DNA of 64,000 bases from NCBI GenBank assembly GCA_904066235.2, contig CAJFCV020000003.1, positions 11,594,001-11,658,000 of the forward strand, read 5' to 3'. The position numbers were made by a program, and so were the translations under genes. Within the stretch, counting starts at the first letter, position 1; the number at the start of each line of letters is the position of its first letter. Shown here in pieces: positions 55,101-64,000 of the stretch. Origin of the DNA: Bursaphelenchus xylophilus. Taxonomy: Eukaryota > Nematoda > Chromadorea > Rhabditida > Aphelenchoididae. The notes under the pieces are model-generated. The model saw only the letters and a program-made list of their open reading frames with translations. It was not told the DNA's origin and made no database searches.

Positions 55101-58100
55101 GGTAAGAAACGTTTTCAAAGTGAAGTAAATGGCTTTGAAATTAGTTTTAAAACACATTAGATTTAACTTAGAGGCATCTGAGGGGAGCTAGGTGTAATTT
55201 TAACCTCAAGGGGAAGACTTGACCCAAAGCCCAAAGTGTCAAGTCTTCTCCTTATTTTTGAAAGCGCTGAAATTGGCTTCTTTTTGATTTTGTAAATGTA
55301 AAAATAAATTTAGCTCTGTCTTAAACGGAAAAGATGCAATTTTAACTCCGAGGGGAAGACTTGACCCAAAGTGTCCAAAAGTGTCAAGTCTTTCCCTCTT
55401 TTTGAAATTGAAAAAAATTTACTTCCTCTTTATTTTTATATTTAAAAATAAATTTTGCTCTCTCTAAAAGCGGCCGTAAACCTTTTTACCTCCAAAAGGA
55501 ACACTTGACACAAAGTGTCAAGTCTTTCCCTCCTCAAAAAAACCGCGGAGATCTCCTACTTCTTAATTTTTATATAGTAAAATACGTTGGGAACTCATCA
55601 TAGATTACATTTTCAGTCTCTACTTCCCGAGAAAATCGCCTATGTCTGCATGGACTACGCAGTTCAGACCTTGGCCTTCTTCTCAAATTCAGCGTCATTT
55701 TCCAAAAGTTTAGAGGCCAGAGCGTCGCTAAAAATGAACGTCGGCAAGATGTATCGATGGATGAAGCTGTCCGGACTCACAGCCATCGTTGTGGATGTGG
55801 TATGAACTTTTTAACGAACCAAAACTTACATTCACCCGCTTTTTAGACCGCAGTCTATCTCACCGCGATTTTCGAACGTCTTTTACTGTCGTATATCCAA
55901 AACATCGACAAAAATCGAGGGACCAGGTCCTTCTCCGAGGTCCTGCGAACTCATTCCTCAATGTTCGACGCATTTACCGGCACATCTTTGATGAATGGCA
56001 TCTGCCTGCCTAGGTTCAGGTCCATGGAGAAGATATTGGATGTTGATGTGCCAATGGAAGATGCGAAAAGCAGAAAATGGTACAAACGATGGGTTGAGAA
56101 TCACAAGTTGGGGCTGAGGTTTGATGCGGATGCCAAGAATTGTCTCTTTTTCTATGTGAAATGCAATGAAGAGGGGCAGAACTGCAACTGCACCGGGAAA
56201 CGGTGAGAATTTGACTGAACTTTGGAGGGAAATTAAATGGCTTTAAAATAAATTCTTGAACACCTTAGACTAAATTTAGAGGCATACGGGGGTATCTTGG
56301 GGCAATTTTAACTTCAAGGAGAAGACTTGACCGAAGGTGTCAAGTCTTTCCTTCTTTTTGAAATTGCTGCAATTGGCTGTTCTTTTATTTCTAGATGTAA
56401 AAAATACTCGAAGTGGGGATGATTTTTGTTAAAAATTTCTAGACACCTAACAAAAAAAATTGTAATTTTTCAAAAAAAAAATTTTTTTCATTGTTTTTCA
56501 TTTTCAGCCCAACTTTTGACGACTGGATGGAGACCCTTCTAAATCTTTCGGAACATCGAAATACCCTGCGAATCACCCGCTCAGACGTCATGGAAACCGC
56601 TAGGATCCTGAAGGTTGTGGACCGGCTGCCGCAACGGCCCGCCACCGACTTTGTTGACAGCTCGGATTGCCTCGAATGGCAATGGCTGGACCAGACAAGG
56701 CTTTGGGAAGTGGATCAAGCCGAGAGACGGAAAATTCTGGGACTCTGTGATCTTGGGAGGACCAATTCTCATGTGAGAATTTTTTTATTTCTTTTTTTTT
56801 TTTTTTTTTTTGTATTTTGCACTGTGCAGACATTTTTTGGTTTTGTTTTTTTTGCACTGTGCAGAGAGTTTTTATGAAAATTTTTTGTTGCACAGTGCAA
56901 AAAAGATTTTTTTTTGAATTGCACCGTGCAAAATTTATTTTTTTCTTGCACAGTGCAGTCATTCTGCAATTTTAAAAAGTCGTGCTGCACTGTGCAAAAA
57001 AAAATAAAAAAAGCTTGCACTGTGCAAAAAAATAAATTTTTTTCGACCTCTAAAAATTGTATTTCGAGATTTTTTAAAATTTTTGCATAGTGCGATTTTT
57101 TTGTAACAAAATTTTTTTGCACCGTGCAAAAAATTTTTCGAATATTTTTGCACTGTGCAAAGAAAATTTTTTTTTACAAAACACCAAAATCTTTCCAATT
57201 ACATCTAAACTTATTTTCAGGGCCTTTCCTGTCTCTCCCGTTGCATTCTTAATGGAAATAATGGGGCTGCAAATCTAATAGTGCACAAAACGAACGCCCA
57301 CCTCGATACTCCTATAGCACCCGCCAATTTGAAAGGACCTCACAAAAATTGCAAATTATTCGACGATTTCTTGGGCTGGACCCCGCTGTTTTGGGCCATA
57401 GCGAAGGAGGATGCGGAAATGGTCAAAAAATTGCTGGCGCAGAATGTGCATGTCAATGCTGGATGGATGCGGCGGGAGACGCCATTGCAGGTGAGTTTAC
57501 TGAGTAAAAAACACATGTTTTGGGAGTCAGTAGAGTTCATAGAGTTCAGTAATGCTTGTTTATTATTTTTTAGCAATTTAAAAAATTTTTGAAATTTGCA
57601 CTGTGCGAAAATAAAAAAGTTGCTTTTGCACTGTGCAGATCAGATTTTTGGCCTAAAAAACCTTAAAGCTTAGTTGCCAAGGCATGATTTTTGTGCTACA
57701 TAAATTCTTTTGTGTTCTACTCGCTGTGCTAAAAAAGAAAATTTTGAATTTCCGTTTGCACCGTGCAAAATTTTGAAATCTTTTTTTTTGCACTGTGCGA
57801 AAAACATTTTCACTCAAAAAGTCGCAGAAATCAAAAGATTGATAAAAATTTTGGCGCCACGTAACTTTCTCCCACCTTATTTGATATTTTACAGATGACA
57901 AAAATTGTTAAACTTTATTGCACCGTGCGAAATTTTGAGATCTTTTTTGTGCACAGTGCAAAATAATTTTTCACTCAAAAAGCCAATTTGTTATGCCCTT
58001 GGGCGATAATTTTTTTACTGCGTAAAATTTATTAGATATATTCAAGACGCCAGTATATAAAAACCAAAATTTTTTTGTGCACTGTGCAAAATTTTTAATT

Positions 58101-61100
58101 TTTATTTTCCGCACTGTGCAATTTTCTAAAAAATTTTTTTTTGCACAGTGCAGACAAAACTTGTTTATTTTCCACTTCCCAAGCGCTCAGAAACACCTTC
58201 AGCCTAAATATTAACTGCTCATTTTTCAGCTAGCCGCCGCTGTTGGCGCTCCAGAAGCGGTCCACCAACTTCTCAAGCACCGTGCGGACGCACATTTCAC
58301 CTCCGTCGATTACGAGCACAAAGATCAGCAGAATGTGGCGGGCGCTCCATCAGCGTTGGCAATGGCAGCAGCTGCTGGAAATTCCAAGGCGTTTAACTTG
58401 GTCCTAACCGAGCTGCGAAGGCCCACATTTAGCAGGGAAGATCTCCCAACGTCGATTTCCGAGGGAAAAGGAAAGCTCAAGGATTCGGCGGAGGAAACAA
58501 CGCAGACTGTAAATTATGCGGAGTCGTCAAAAATGACGCAGTTGGTAATGCGGGTAAGTTTTTTTGTTGATTTTTTTCGATTTTTGAGTTTGAAATTTTA
58601 TGATTTTTTTGCACTGTGCAAAATTTTTTTTGGTGCACAGTGCAGTTATGAAAAAAAAAAATTTTTGTACTGTGCGAGTTTACTGAGTAAAAAACTTGTT
58701 TTGGGAGTCAGCAGAGTTCAGTAATGCTTGTTTATTATTTTTTGGCAATTTGAAAATTTCGGAAATTTTGCACTGTGCGGAAATAAAAAAAATTGTTTTT
58801 TGCACTGTGCAGATCGGATTTTTGACCTAGGATATCGCAGAGCGGAGCAGAAAAAACATGATTTTTGTGCTATGCAAATTCTTTTGTGTTCTTTTGTAGT
58901 GCTAAAAAAGAAAATTCGGAATTTTTGTTTGCACTGTGCGAAATTTTGAAATCTTGTTTATGCACAGTGCGAAAAATCTGTAAAAGTTTTTTTGCGCACA
59001 GTGCAATGACTGAAAAAAATCTTCTTTGCACCGTGCGAAAAATTTCGCGAACTTTTATTTTGTGCACAGTGCAGTGACTAAAGAATTTTTTGCACTGTGC
59101 AAAAAATTGCGCTAAAATTTTTTTGTGCACAGTGCAAATCCGATTAAAAAAAATTTTTTTGGGATAAATTGAAGCTTTTCAAAATGAAATTTTTTCCTTA
59201 ATAGCTCAAAAAATTGAAAACTTTGCACCGTGCAACTAAAGAAAATTGGATATTTTCCACCCAAAAATCGTTTTTTCTTCAGGAAGCCCTTTATTACGCC
59301 GTGGAATGCGGTAACTTGGAGTTGGCTTTCGATTTGAATTTATTGGGAGTAAAATGGACGATAAATTTGTGGACCAAATGTCTGGAATGGGCCGTGCAAC
59401 AAAAGTCGAATCAAGGCGTTAGATTGGTTTTGGAGAGTTTTAATCAAAGGCAGCTGCGACAAGCGCCACTTCAAGCCCTCGAGGGATTCAATCGGAAGGT
59501 AAAAATTTAATTTTTTTGAGAAAAATTTTAAAAAATTTTGCAAAAATTTTATTTTTTTTTAAAATTTTTGTGATTTTTTTTGAATTTTTTAGATTTTTTT
59601 TTAGAATTTTTGAGATTTTTTTTTAATTTTCTGGGATTTTTTTTGAATTTTTTAAATTTTTTTTTTGAATTTTTGAGATTTTTTTTTAATTTTTGGGATT
59701 TTTTTTATTTTTAAGATTTTTTAAAATTTAAAAAATTTTTTTTTTAATTTTTGATGTTTTTTTTTAATTTTTTTGATTTTTTTTGAATTTTTGAGATTTT
59801 TTTTTATTTTTGGGATTTTTTTTATTTTTAAGATTTTTTAAAATTTTAAAAATTTTTTTTTTAATTTTTGAGGTTTTTTTTGAATTTTTAGGAAATTTTT
59901 TGATAAAAAATTTGATGAAAAATTTTTTTAAATATTTTTTTTTTTCAGTTATTCGACATCGTTGAGCTCGATTTCACCGATCCATTCACGGACAATCCCG
60001 TTTTCGCCCAACTTTTGAAGCTCATTTCCTCCATTTTCAAAGGATTCCACACTGATGTTGAGGACCGAAAAGACAACTCCTCATCAGACATCTCCCCATC
60101 CAAGCCTTGTGGCGTAATGATTGACCCCAAGTATTGTGATAACGAGAAATTCAGCGATGTGAAGTTTGTGGTTGATGGGAGAACCATCTTTGCGCATAGA
60201 ATTGCATTGGTAAATGCGAGTCAACAATTCGAGGCGATTTTGCAAAATGGAGTTGACAGTGTGAAGGTGAATGACATCAGTTATGCAACTTTTAAGGTGA
60301 GGAATTTTAATGAAAATTATAAAAAAATAAAAAAATTTTTTTTCAAAAAATAAAAAATAAAAAAAAATAAAAATAATTAAAAAAATAAAATTTAAAAAAA
60401 TTAGAAAAAATATTTTTTAAATAAATAAAATTAAGAAAACCATTTTTTGAATTAAAAAAAGCCGTAATTTAGTTTTCAAAAAAAAAAAATAAAATAAAAA
60501 AAAGAAAAATTTTTAAATAAAAATTTTTTCTGAAAAAAATAAAAAAAAATATTTTTTAAAATTAAAAAATTATTAATTTTTACAAAAAAAAAACAAAAAA
60601 ATAAAAGTTTTAAAAAATCAAAAAATCTCATTTCTAGGCCCTAATTGAGTTCGTATACGGAAAGCGCGCCGAATGTCTCAAACATATCTCAGCTGAGCCA
60701 ATTTCCGAACAACTGAAGGCAATCCAATCGGCGGAAAGATTCGGATTGTCCGAGTTATCCGAACTGATCGTCAAAGCAATCAGCGATCATATCGAGGTCG
60801 TCAATTGCTTATCGATATATCAGCATGCTATTGTAGGTCGATATTTTAGTTTTATTTTTTTTATTTTCATTCCATCCCTCAAAACCTTACAAAAATTCCA
60901 AAAAACAACTTTCCAGAAGACCGACAACACCCGCCTGCTGAAGCGCGTGGAGCCGTTCATCCTCTGCCATCTGGAGGAAATCCTCGGCCGCAGCTCGCGC
61001 CATCGTCTCGAGTTCATCCAAATGAACAAAACCTTCGACCTCACGCAACGTTTAGCCATATATTCGAATCGCACCGTGCGCCAAATCTTTCACAACTTCG

Positions 61101-61132
61101 AGTCCGAAGAGCTTTCCGTCCACAAACTGTAA
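52192..61132 (+). CDS. Ankyrin-repeat and BTB protein, ABTB2/BTBD11 type (14 exons)
   Basis: Exons 52192-52352, 52652-52778, 53025-53180, 53494-53618, 54495-55101, 55617-55799, 55847-56202, 56508-56772, 57221-57490, 58230-58553, 59283-59498, 59949-60296, 60638-60832 and 60917-61132 join in phase to 1182 residues. The start ATG follows a TTTTCAG acceptor at 52179 (SL site likely). N-terminal ~250 residues are Ser/Pro rich and disordered. About 320-660 is the helical, histone-fold-like region of this family (IRQVIEQTVPALSQGF, EKIAYVCMDYAVQTLAFF). Ankyrin repeats about 700-870 (GWTPLFWAIAKEDAEMVKKL, LAAAVGAPEAVHQLLKH). BTB about 985-1075 (KFSDVKFVVDGRTIFAHRIA), then a BACK-like tail. Probably a Cul3-adaptor or scaffold protein; partner unknown. 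AATAAA at 61161. Several introns hold palindrome arrays. Confidence 0.92.
53942..54328. mobile_element. Solo LTR (387 bp) in an intron of the ankyrin/BTB gene
   Basis: Begins TGTCACGACTTAGCTATGA and ends TCATAGCTAAGTCGTGACA, so TG...CA with 19-bp inverted ends. It is flanked by the 4-bp direct repeat AGAC (53938-53941 and 54329-54332). An AATAAA is present on the minus strand in the shared part with 8315-8484. The orientation of the parent element is therefore probably minus. No internal retroelement genes remain. Confidence 0.85.
54336..54432. mobile_element. MITE-B right-half fragment
   Basis: AAAGCAATTTGATTCTGCTG, CGACACAATTCATTTTCCCG and GCTCATTATTTTCCGATAGA match the right half of 7289-7439. 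It lies directly next to the solo LTR. Confidence 0.7.
55150..55535. repeat. Short hairpin repeats AAGACTTGAC..GTCAAGTCTT (intron)
   Basis: Three hairpins at about 55211-55250, 55352-55395 and 55497-55530, each GGGAAGACTTGAC, 8-20 nt, GTCAAGTCTTTCCC. A fourth, with the same leader (TTAGAGGCATACGGGGG), is in the next long intron at 56319-56351, so the element was duplicated between introns of one gene. Confidence 0.75.
56815..57165. repeat. GCACNGTGC array (ankyrin/BTB intron)
   Basis: Nine or ten palindromes in a 448-bp intron. Confidence 0.8.
57598..59240. repeat. GCACNGTGC arrays in two consecutive ankyrin/BTB introns
   Basis: Introns 57491-58229 and 58554-59282 share a ~260-bp homologous block (GAGTTTACTGAGTAAAAAAC, TTGTTTATTATTTTT, TTGCACTGTGCGGAAATAAA, GCACTGTGCAGATCGGATTT, TGTGCTATGCAAATTCTTTT). 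The array spread by duplication between introns around a coding exon. Confidence 0.82.
59499..59948. repeat. T-rich ~115-bp tandem repeat (ankyrin/BTB intron)
   Basis: Words such as TTTTTGAGATTTTTTTTTAA, TTTTTGGGATTTTTTTTATT and AAGATTTTTTAAAATT recur in order about three times. It contains no GCACNGTGC. The next intron (60297-60637) is the A-rich counterpart. Confidence 0.7.
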
Positions 61133-61160
61133 AGTTATATCATAATCTAGATTTTATCGG

Positions 61161-61166
61161 AATAAA
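61161..61166 (+). terminator. Polyadenylation signal of the ankyrin/BTB gene
   Basis: AATAAA, 28 nt after the TAA stop. The element at 61219 begins about 50 bp further on. Confidence 0.85.
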
Positions 61167-61218
61167 TGTAATATTTGAAAAACAATTGTGCAGTTGTATT
61201 GGCATGAAAAGTGCTTCT

Positions 61219-61813
61219 AACAAGGAAAGTACTTTTATGGGGGCTCCTACTTTTTGACGGGACATATCTCAAAAAATCAGAAAAAATGTGCTGATCAAGA
61301 ATATATAGATCTTAGCTGCCCATTTTAGGTTTTTAGGGGTGAAAACTGAGTCGGAAGTTGACTTAAAGTCCTATATGAACCCCTTTTCGCTTAATTTTTT
61401 CAAAGGTTTACAATTTTTATTTTGGCTTAAAATGGTGTTTATTGAGTTTCTAAGACGTAATAAGACAGTCTTGGCCCAAAAATTTATTTTTCCGACCTTC
61501 AGCTTCAAAAAAAGTTGATTCAGCCCAAAAGGGAAATCGAACCTGTGCGGCGTCCCCCCTCTTGATTCCCAGACTGCGGCACTAACCGCTCGGCCACACC
61601 GCTCTCTTCCGAAGGAAGAGATCGAGTGCTCTTTTTATCGTTTCGAATGTCTGCCTTTTGTAGGGAAATTAAACCAGTTTTTGGGCATTTTCACCCTTAA
61701 AAACCTAAAATGGGCAGCTAAGATTTATATATCCTTGATCAGCGCATTTTTTCTGATTTTTTGAGATATGTCCCGTCAAAAAGTAGGAGCCCCCATAAAA
61801 GTACTTTCCTTGT
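61219..61813. mobile_element. MITE-C: 595-bp inverted-repeat element with a tRNA-like core
   Basis: Arms of about 135 bp: AACAAGGAAAGTACTTTTAT, GGGGGCTCCTACTTTTTGAC, GGGACATATCTCAAAAAATC and GCTGCCCATTTTAGGTTTTT, inverted on the right (61680-61813). The core includes a tRNA-like sequence (next entry). A second left end lies at 61839-61957. Confidence 0.85.
61525..61602 (-). pseudogene. tRNA-Ser-like pseudogene inside MITE-C
   Basis: Minus strand: GCGGTGTGGCCGAGCGGTTA is a good class II tRNA 5' part with box A, and CAGGTTCGATTTCCC is close to box B with a long variable arm before it. The anticodon stem (GCAGT/TCAAG) and the acceptor stem do not pair, so it is not a functional tRNA. The loop CTGGGAA suggests descent from a serine tRNA. 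Confidence 0.65.
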
Positions 61814-61838
61814 AAAATAAGCCGTGGCTAGCCTTTTT

Positions 61839-61957
61839 AACAAGGAAAGTACTTTTAGCTCCTACTTTTTGACGGGACATATCTCAAAAAATCAGAAAAA
61901 ATGTGCTGATCAAGGATATATAAATCCTAGCTGCCCATTTTGGGTTTTTTGGCATGT
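61839..61957. mobile_element. MITE-C left-end fragment
   Basis: AACAAGGAAAGTACTTTTAG to CTGCCCATTTTGGGTTTTTT, about 120 bp in the same orientation as the left arm at 61219. No right end follows. From 61958 to 62540 there is no convincing gene. Confidence 0.8.
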
Positions 61958-62540
61958 TTTGGCCGTCGAAAGTTCCTTGTAAGCAAAAAAAAATTTCGAA
62001 TTTTTATCGATTTTCGGACAAATTCTGCAAAACAGGAGCCAGGAATATCCTACATATTTATCTTAGAAAAATGTAATCTAATACATCTACAAGTTTCACG
62101 TATGCCAAGTTTCATGAAGACCTTAGTCTCTCACTTCAAGCACATCTCCTGTAAAGTTTGACAGCCACAACAGCCCTTCACTTGTCAAAGATGTCTCTGT
62201 TTTTTGCTTTTGTTTACCGCAACCCTCGCTCGGCATGGCGTGTTTGTTTTTTTGAACAGCATTTTTTATTATTTATTATTGCCGGAAAACGAGTTTAGTT
62301 TTTGACAACGCCTCATCAGCATATGTTGTTCGAGCTTTCAGTCTCTTCTCTCTGGTCGATGATCGATGCGTTTTGAACAAATCTTTTTTATATTTCTTCA
62401 GGAAAAAGACTGTGGAGATGGTATCCGATCACCGCTTCAGGACGCCAAGTCGTCTCAAAGCGACGACTAGGCGGTTTTTGGCCGGTGAAAGCTCAAATGA
62501 GGCCACTTTAAGGCCCTAAATTTTTGGGAAGGATGTTTAT

Positions 62541-62981
62541 AGGGGAAGTACTCCAAGTGCGACACTCAGATTTTGATGAAACTTGGCACAAATTTAGAAT
62601 AATTGTTTCTAAGATATATGCGAGGATCCTAGCTCGCGCTTTGCTGAAACAACGGAGATTTTTAGACCGAAAGTCGGCCAAAATTTAGGACTTTTTGCCG
62701 AATTTCGGCACGAAAAGTTTCATGCCTATTTCTACCGCAAAGGATAATGTTTCTACAAAAAATCAAATTTTTCCGCGCGAAACTGCCAAAGTTATGGCCA
62801 AAAAGCGTTTTTCTCTCTGACCGCTGTCCACGTTTAGCGTGCTCTCTCAAAAATCGTTCGATATCTCGGCGGGGCCCGCAAAGCGCGAGCTAAAACTTTC
62901 AGGAATTGATTTTATCCCTACCCGACGTGTGTGCAAAATTTAAAGAAAATCTGAGAGTCGCACTTGGAGTTACTTCCCCTG
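62541..62981. mobile_element. MITE-A, complete copy
   Basis: Ends AGGGGAAGTACTCCAAGTGC and CACTTGGAGTTACTTCCCCT (one extra T). Same interior order as 35007-35446. Confidence 0.88.
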
Positions 62982-63233
62982 TTAGTTTTGTTCATAAATT
63001 TTTTGGTTAAAATACGCCACTAAAGCTTTGATTTCTTTAATTTTTAAAGATATGAGCGTACTGTGAAAATTTTTACGGATTTTATGTCTCGACTCTAATC
63101 GAAGGAATTCCAAAGGGATTTTTACGGCCTACCAAGGCCGGGAAAAATGATTAAAAAGGTTATATTTCATATTTTTGAAGCCTTTAGGCATCAATAATAA
63201 TAAATATCATAGCAAAAAAATATCAAATGTTAT

Positions 63234-63359
63234 CTGTCGAGAAAAAAATGTGGATTTGTCGCACCTTAGAATCGCCCCTCATCGCTTTCCGACGGCTAGC
63301 AGAAAATTTAATGCGAGAAATATTATTCCGAAAAATCCGCATTATTTTCTCGACAGACT
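63234..63359. mobile_element. MITE-B copy
   Basis: CTGTCGAGAAAAAAATGTGG on the left and CCGCATTATTTTCTCGACAG on the right. The interior TTGTCGCACCTTAGAATCGC and GACGGCTAGCAG aligns with 29245-29383. Confidence 0.8.
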
Positions 63360-64000
63360 GACAAAACAGGTTTTCTATACTTTACCCGCCTCCACATTCA
63401 ATATTAACATTTCCATTTGCCTAACGCTTGCGAAAACCAATTAATTTTTATGCTCTCGCTGACCTTATTTACATAGTCGGCCAAGTGAATCAGCTAGTCA
63501 TGGAGGTCTAGCATTTCTTGTGCTCTCTTGCCCTTCCTTGGCTAGACCTCGTTTTAAAATTTGATGGAAATTCAACAACGCATGGGGAATTTTTTAATGC
63601 TAACAAAAATTGATATGCTCTGAGGTGGAACGGACATTGGATGAGTAAAAATTTATGAAATTTTGAGCACTTTGGAGGCCTTTTCAAAGTGGATTTTGCA
63701 GGGGTTTTTCGATGGGAAAATATTTTAAAAATTTTTTTTTTAATATTATTTTACATCGCTTGTCAAATGCGGCACATTTTGACAAAATTCAAAGCTGCGA
63801 AAAGCATTTTTTGCTCTTATTAGGTTGCTGAAACGTTCCCAAAATAAATATTTTTTCTCCGCGCGACTTTGGCAGATATAGGGCCTAAAAATCGTTATTC
63901 TATCTAATTCCTCTTCACACTTGACGTAAAAAGGTGATCCGATATGTTGATTGCTGTTGTAAAGTTTAGCGAAATTGGGAAGTGGTATTAGAACGGGTTA
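63360..64000. other. Right edge of the window, no gene seen
   Basis: Contains a 10-bp-arm hairpin GAGGTCTAGC (63503-63512) / GCTAGACCTC (63541-63550). No frame with coding character. Confidence 0.4.

Noticed and set aside
400..59250. Palindrome arrays as a CRISPR array or integron-type system
   Set aside because: Eukaryotic intron-rich context, no cas genes, and the repeats are 9-17 bp with spacers that are themselves repetitive.
400..59250. The GCACNGTGC sites as microRNA-type hairpins
   Set aside because: Four to eight-bp arms with a one-base loop cannot form a hairpin; only the larger inverted repeats could.
62402..62470. Short terminal-exon-like frame (EKDCGDGIRSPLQDAKSS) after a TTTCTTCAG acceptor
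   Set aside because: Only 22 codons, alternative frames also open, no partner exon found.

Overview
The window looks like a nematode (rhabditid-type) nuclear chromosome. It is AT-rich, introns end in TTTTCAG, some introns are very short (39 to 48 nt), acceptor sites sit directly before start codons as in SL trans-splicing, and the proteins read best as nematode members of their families. I cannot name the species. From memory, the closest C. elegans relatives of several genes here (irk genes, hlh-13, calu-1, and perhaps ceh-28) are X-linked, so an X-derived segment is likely; this was not checked by search.

Layout. 144-4571 (+): 3' part of an inward-rectifier K+ channel gene. 5819-12090 (-): an NK-type homeobox gene of three exons. 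Its 5 kb second intron contains a complete Cys-loop ligand-gated channel gene on the other strand (7024-10782, +), and that gene in turn has a tRNA-Thr(CGU) in an intron. 14752-16640 (+): a Ptf1a/HLH-13-type bHLH gene. 17038-22927 (-): a six-exon secreted cysteine-rich EB/lustrin-type protein. 24311-26761 (-): calumenin. 26.8-52 kb: mostly repeats and mobile-element remnants, with only a few doubtful exons. 52192-61132 (+): a 14-exon ankyrin/BTB protein of the ABTB2/BTBD11 type. 61.2-64 kb: mobile-element remnants. Every multi-exon model that I call with confidence keeps its reading phase across all junctions.

The most unusual property is not a gene. Introns and intergenic DNA are filled with an odd-length palindrome, GCAC-N-GTGC, usually inside a T-tract/A-tract (TTTTGCACTGTGCAAAA). 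By eye there are several hundred copies. They are often spaced about 30 bp or a multiple apart, and the core is kept while the flanks diverge. A second dispersed 10-mer, CGTATTTTAC/G, and a GCGACA/TGTCGC motif accompany it. TTGCACAGTGCA matches 10 of 12 positions of the C. elegans X pairing-centre motif TTGGTCAGTGCA as I remember it, which gives a testable hypothesis for a chromosome-wide cis-acting system.

Mobile elements: several families of short inverted-repeat elements, called here MITE-A (CAGGGGAAGTAC ends), MITE-B (CTGTCGGGAAAATAATG ends) and MITE-C (ACAAGGAAAGTAC ends, with a tRNA-like core); two long fold-back elements; a mariner-like remnant; and a solo LTR with a 4-bp target duplication. 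Two convergent gene pairs have overlapping or mirror-image polyadenylation signals.
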